This document shows, piece after piece, positions 7,352-10,888 of a DNA stretch of 10,888 nucleotides. Under the pieces are notes generated by a model, which worked only from the letters and a program-made list of their open reading frames with translations, made no database searches and was not told the origin of the DNA. The stretch is from positions 1-10,888 of the forward strand of contig NWUY0303892491.1 of assembly GCA_004151065.3 (NCBI GenBank), given 5' to 3'. The stretch's first letter is position 1, and the number at the start of each line of letters is the position of its first letter. The position numbers were made by a program, and so were the translations under genes. Source of the stretch: Larix sibirica. Lineage: Eukaryota; Streptophyta; Pinopsida; Pinales; Pinaceae.

Positions 7352-8396
7352 TGAGAAGCCTTGAAAACCTGAAGGCTGAAATAAGTGTTTGTGTCATATA
7401 ACCTTTATGTTGCAGGTCAAGCATTGGATGTGAAGAGTTGTCATGAAAGCTGTACTGTATGAGCATCGAGGTTGAATTTCATTCATTATCATCTTCCCAA
7501 TGAATGCAAAATCCCATCCCAACTTAGCTATCATCTACACATCCTTTTAAATAGAACATACATGCAGCTAAATATGTATTAGCTGTTTTCACATTCAAGT
7601 AGAGGCATGCAACAAGTGCTCTTTCACAGGAATATATCGACCTGTAATGGTGCACTCACACAGCAGATGAATAGATGACTTGTGGTGGTTTCATACTTCA
7701 GTCTATCAAGGTTTCTGTTGGACTAAATTCCCTGGTTCTTAAAGAAGCATTTATCCTCCTTTAAAAGTTCTGACATTATATTTGGAAAAAAGATTAATCT
7801 ATGAACCTGCTATGACAGCCTATGCAAAGTGGCCCTATGTGATCTGAGAATATCTGGATCTTATTGTCACGATTACTCTACCCTTTTGACCCCCAAAATG
7901 TTGCTGTTGCTGAGAACTCAATTTCAGTGCTCTTTGGATCTTAATAAAGGTGGCACTGATATTGGTAAGTGTCATCTGTGGTTCTGCAGTTACCAAACAT
8001 CCCGAAGATGAGCTTTGCTATAGAAGCTTGAAACGTTGAATACAAATCTTCTATAAAGTGAAAATTTCAATTTCTTTTAGACAAGAAAAGTTGGCATAAA
8101 GGATATTGAACCAAGTAAAATTTGCATCCCAACAACCCCTGTGAATATATACACTTGGGAAAGATGTGGTAAACAAAAAATTGGCCAAATTAAAATAAAC
8201 ACTACAATAACCCCCCTTTAATGTTTAATTGGGTAGGAAATAAAATAAAGACCAATGTTGACAACATCTTGTCTATTGCAAGGTGAAACAACTCCAATGT
8301 AGAGTTGATTTGCAGCGATTGAGCCTCCAAAAATCCTCCACAAGAACCGCTTTAGAATCAATGTAATATCATAAATTACTTTCCATGATTGTTAGT
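7352..8396. other. Gene-free stretch with isolated splice-like motifs
   Basis: No gene can be supported. Motifs that could mislead are a TTATGTTGCAG acceptor-like site near 7416, an 11-codon mini-ORF at 7443-7475, and a good GTAAGT donor-like site near 7964 at the end of an open stretch that starts about 7800. None joins into a coherent spliced frame or a protein family that I recognise. The right side has a C-run near 8210. Confidence 0.35.
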
Positions 8397-8412
8397 AATT
8401 GTTCCTAGCTAT
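8397..8412. repeat. Target-site duplication, left copy
   Basis: AATTGTTCCTAGCTAT is identical to 8649-8664 and directly borders the A-rich tail of the SINE (read on the minus strand). A 16 bp perfect duplication is typical of LINE-mediated target-primed insertion. Confidence 0.9.
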
Positions 8413-8648
8413 TTTTATTTTATTTTATGTTTTTAAATGTCTGTGGAATACATTTCGTCGGGAAACCTACCAGGCACATCCCCTCATTAGAAGGACGGTA
8501 CCCAGGATAAACTGGATTCTGCAGAAGCTCAAGGCTTTGTCAAAGATATACTCATTCAAGAGCTCAACATGTCACTTGCGGGAATTGAACCTGGGTGGGA
8601 AGGATAATTCTCCCACTCACAACCATTCCATATAGACCCCATTTGACA
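8413..8648 (-). mobile_element. tRNA-derived SINE retrotransposon, complete copy
   Basis: The 236 bp between two perfect 16 bp direct repeats reads as a SINE on the minus strand. Near its 5' end is a degenerate box A, TATGGAATGG (8632-8623). About 32 bp later comes box B, GGTTCAATTCC (8591-8581), one mismatch from the polymerase III consensus GGTTCGANTCC. A unique body follows, then an A-rich 3' tail of AAAATAAAATAAAA type (8437-8413). Length, internal promoter, tail and duplication all fit a non-autonomous element copied by LINE machinery. An intact duplication means a fairly recent insertion. The family cannot be named from memory. The plus-strand open frame at 8399-8635 is its antisense shadow. 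Confidence 0.82.
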
Positions 8649-8664
8649 AATTGTTCCTAGCTAT
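8649..8664. repeat. Target-site duplication, right copy
   Basis: AATTGTTCCTAGCTAT repeats 8397-8412 without mismatch and borders the 5' end of the minus-strand SINE. Together the copies mark the insertion point. Confidence 0.9.
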
Positions 8665-9861
8665 ATGAAGCATTGGATGTGTTTAAAACTTTAAGAAACA
8701 TCCTCAGAAATGAAGCAAGAGCAACAAGCATGTTGGTTATGCTTGGTGTCTTGGATAATAGCTGGGCAGAATTACCAAGAGAAAGGGAGGGAGTATACAA
8801 GAGAAATCATATCAGTTGAACAAGGTAAATGTCCTAATATGCTTGTCATGTCGCCAAGTTCCCTGTTGATGGTAGAATTACAAAAATAGGATGAAAATTC
8901 AAGGGGTATGCAACTGTTGTTCTTCCATGAATCTGAGTTTAACGAGGCTCAAAATCAATTAAAATTTCCTAGAATGGCAAATTTGATGCAGAAATGACCA
9001 AATCAGCAGATATCAGCCCGACCTTTAAACAGAGAAAGGTTATGAAGCTAAGGTAAATGACTTCTAAATCGAAATACAACCAGCCAAAGAAGGCAGAAAA
9101 ATACCCAGATTCAAATAAACATATACAGAATAAATGGGTTCACTGTCTTATACTGTATTGCTTAGATTATAGTTGTGCTGTGTGCATAGAGTATGATAAC
9201 TTTTCCTTGGGTTTTGATACACTGATCTGTGATGACATACTCGAAAAATAAGTTGAATGACCTCTGAAATGAGAAATTTGAGAACTTACCAAGCATACCA
9301 TGTTCCCCTTGATTAACTCCTGGTGAAACAGAAAGCTATAACAGAGAAAAACACAAAAGATTTTCTCCATTGTTCATTGAATCTTTGTCAGTCTTCATTT
9401 TCGTCATCGTAGTCTCCAGCAATCAAGACCTTGCATCCACCATCATTTTTCCTCTACTAACTGTCCATAACCCATTGGACAATATTAAAAATGATAAGAC
9501 AGCATTTCAGCATTCCTTGGGCCACTGTCTATCATCCACCATCAACTTATAGCAACAACCTACCACTAGTTAATCTTAGTTAACTAATGGAAATCACGTC
9601 CAGTTAATTATTAGAAAGAGGCAAATGTAAAAGAAAGAGAAAAGGTTGAACCTTAGCAAGGAATATCTTTCTAATTTCTGTAAATTAAGAACCAAGATTA
9701 CGAATCCTTATAGTCTTGATTATGGTAATCCTTCTACTATTCATTATGGTACAAAGAGGACTGCACTTGAGATTCAGTCATCAAAAAGTTTATAGACAAT
9801 GATTGTATTTAAAATAGCACAAGATCACAATCCAAAGACTTCAATGGATTCTTTAGGTCTA
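8665..9861. other. Gene-free stretch
   Basis: This is moderately AT-rich, intron- or intergenic-like DNA. Open frames of 59-67 codons (8710-8889, 9057-9251 and 9167-9370 in opposite directions, 9370-9552) have no recognisable domain. The 8710 frame begins just after a CCTCAG acceptor-like site and has a GGTAAATG donor-like site inside, but nothing further supports an exon. No repeats or transposon ends are seen. Confidence 0.35.
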
Positions 9862-9927
9862 AGACTCAGTTTCAGTGGGCCCTTTGACTGGGACTCAACC
9901 TGAACTCGGGTCTTCAACTCAGAGTTG
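9862..9927. repeat. Small ACTC/GAGT-rich patch with inverted repeat
   Basis: This short stretch contains several GACTC/ACTCG/GAGTT motifs and a perfect 7+7 inverted repeat, TCAACTC-A-GAGTTGA (9913-9927). Its motif use resembles the larger ACTCG-rich repeat at the right edge, so it may be a fragment of the same repeat type. Confidence 0.3.
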
Positions 9928-10245
9928 ACTTGGAAAAATTAAAAAAATATAAAATATACAAATTTTTATATTTCATGCTCATCAATGTATATACAAACAA
10001 TTAGACACCAAATGTGTAAGTTTGCTAATTTATATGCATGTAAGTGTGCTGGGCAAAATCTTCTTGAGATACATAAATTCTGAGTTCCTTCAACTTGGAA
10101 AAATTAAAGGATACATAAAAATATTCAAATTTTAGTGTATATATATATATGCAGACAATTAGACACCAAATGTGCAAGTTTGCTACTTTATATGCATGTA
10201 AAGGTGCTAGGCAAAATCATTTTGGGATGCATAAATTCTAAGTTC
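9928..10245. repeat. Direct repeat, two copies about 158 bp apart
   Basis: Both copies open with ACTTGGAAAAATTAAA (9928 and 10093) and pass through an AT-rich variable part. They then share a 91 bp core (9997-10087 and 10155-10245) that aligns without gaps and with about 10 differences, close to 89% identity by eye. The core includes ACAATTAGACACCAAATGTG and TTTATATGCATGTAA. No coding frame is shared. It is a tandem duplication, possibly two units of a longer array or a transposon with internal repeats. Confidence 0.85.
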
Positions 10246-10263
10246 TGAAATACATGAAATTAA

Positions 10264-10503
10264 AATTCTGAGAGTAATTACTGGTCTGGGAGGCATGAAT
10301 CTGAAATGGTCTGGTGGAGGCCCACTAGGGTGATCGGAGGAAAACCTTCAACTCAGAGCAATGGTTACCAAATGAGTCCTACTAAGGTGATTGGAGGAAA
10401 ACCTTCACTTCATGGCAATGGATACCAAATTAGTCCCACCAATAAGTCTATGCCAAATCAACTCCAACAGCAGGCTGCCAAGCAAGGTTTACTCCAGCTC
10501 TAA
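10264..10503 (+). CDS. Candidate coding fragment with 19-residue tandem repeat
   Basis: The frame is open from just after a TAA at 10261-10263 to a TAA at 10501-10503, with its first ATG at 10306. Within it, two 57 bp units (10321-10377 and 10378-10434) encode 19-residue repeats: PTRVIGGKPS...NGYQMS and PTKVIGGKPS...NGYQIS. A third PTN start follows, then a Gln-rich C-terminus ending KQGLLQL. Of the eight codons that differ between units, three changes are synonymous and several others conservative (R/K, M/I). The period is a multiple of three. This could be a last exon or gene fragment; the splice acceptor is not obvious and no family is recognised. A chance open frame over a non-coding duplication remains possible. 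Confidence 0.35.
   Translation, partial: NSESNYWSGRHESEMVWWRPTRVIGGKPSTQSNGYQMSPTKVIGGKPSLHGNGYQISPTNKSMPNQLQQQAAKQGLLQL
10321..10434 (+). repeat. 57 bp tandem duplication (2 copies)
   Basis: Units 10321-10377 and 10378-10434 align without gaps, differing at 9 of 57 positions. The best conserved segment is GGAGGAAAACCTTCA. The duplication is independent of the 158 bp repeat just upstream. Confidence 0.88.
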
Positions 10504-10678
10504 AAGGTATAAATGCACGCTTTGAAAATGAAACGAGGCAAGAAAGGTGAGGGGGGCTTTTAGGAAGATAGTTTTAGGTTTCAGGCAGGATAAGCTTTTT
10601 TATTTTTATTTTTCTCATTTTTTCTGTTATTTTTGCTTTCAGCCCACTAAAAGGCTTATGTGTTTATAGACAAGTGTT
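10504..10678. other. Gene-free spacer
   Basis: This contains a purine-rich stretch (about 10530-10565, with a G run) followed by a T-rich one (10596-10640). No gene is seen. It could be a 3' UTR if the preceding fragment is a terminal exon, but no AATAAA-type signal is evident. Confidence 0.3.
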
Positions 10679-10888
10679 TTAAATATTGGGCGACTCGGAC
10701 TCGGACTCAGACTCGGCCGAGTTGATCGAGTTAGTCTCGAGCTGAGTTGAGTCGGGTTGTAACTCGGGTCTAGTGACTGGTTCGGTACCGAACCGGCCAA
10801 TTCGCCCGAGTTATGACCAGACTCGGTTGAGTTGTTTTGTAGTTGTTCTAACGTCTCGTTTTGACATTACTACCTGAACTACTATTAT
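10679..10888. mobile_element. ACTCG/CGAGT-rich repeat, cut by window end
   Basis: After an AT-rich edge (TTTTAAATATTGGGCG) there are four GACTC(G/A) hexamers in a row (10692-10715). Interleaved GAGTT/CGAGT motifs in the opposite sense follow, then a 16 bp perfect palindrome GGTTCGGTACCGAACC (10779-10794), and more ACTCGG and CGAGTT copies. Compact CpG-rich fold-back sequences of this style are scattered widely in plant genomes and are usually treated as non-autonomous DNA elements. The right end lies outside the window, so terminal repeats and a target duplication cannot be checked. The superfamily is unknown. Confidence 0.5.

Noticed and set aside
7443-7475. ATG followed by MKAVLYEHRG, which resembles the first residues of quinone-oxidoreductase-like proteins
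   Set aside because: It stops after ten residues. The donor-like GTTGAA is poor, and no following exon with the expected glycine-rich cofactor-binding sequence is visible.
7800-7990. Open stretch ending in a GTAAGT donor-like site, possible exon
   Set aside because: All frames either hit stops or give unrecognised translation. The next acceptor (TTCTGCAG near 7988) is too close to make an intron.
8399-8635. 78-codon plus-strand open frame
   Set aside because: It lies almost wholly inside the minus-strand SINE and is its antisense reading.
8710-8889. 59-codon ATG frame just after an acceptor-like CCTCAG
   Set aside because: No domain, repeat conservation or adjoining exon supports it. The length is within chance expectation for this composition.

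Overview
The window looks like nuclear DNA of a seed plant. Long AT-rich non-coding stretches full of decayed repeats surround one compact intron-less gene, and the only confidently recognised protein belongs to a plant-specific family, the phytolongins. Low gene density and diverged tandem repeats would fit a gymnosperm or another large plant genome. The sequence alone does not settle the species.

Left part (1 to about 4680): no convincing gene. It holds a decayed tandem array with 130-154 bp spacing at the left edge, a diverged 144 bp duplication near 1116-1340, an AT-rich two-copy repeat with TA runs near 1471-1660, a possible minus-strand coding relic (about 2266-2788) with a weak primer-binding-site-like sequence further right, a perfect 34 bp tandem duplication (3811-3878), and a 26 bp duplication (4431-4482).

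Centre (about 4680-6500): base composition shifts to a GC- and CpG-richer island. It carries a promoter-like region with two ACGT-core boxes and a TCP-type site, then a probable 5' leader with three ATG uORFs. The gene itself is an intact 295-codon ORF (5425-6312) for a phytolongin: an N-terminal longin domain, a linker in place of a working SNARE motif, and a C-terminal membrane anchor. Three in-frame TAA codons directly upstream fix the 5' limit of the frame.

Right part (about 6500-10888): no confident gene. The clearest element is a complete tRNA-derived SINE on the minus strand (8413-8648), flanked by a perfect 16 bp target-site duplication. Near the right end there is a 158 bp-spaced direct repeat (9928-10245), then a 57 bp duplication that keeps an open reading frame (10264-10503, possibly a 3' terminal exon). 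The window ends inside an ACTCG/CGAGT-rich repeat with a 16 bp perfect palindrome.

I did not find an undescribed multi-gene system. The most useful leads are the SNARE-like remnant in the phytolongin linker with Lys at the aligned zero-layer position, the SINE, the in-frame 57 bp repeat ORF, and the uORF-bearing leader.
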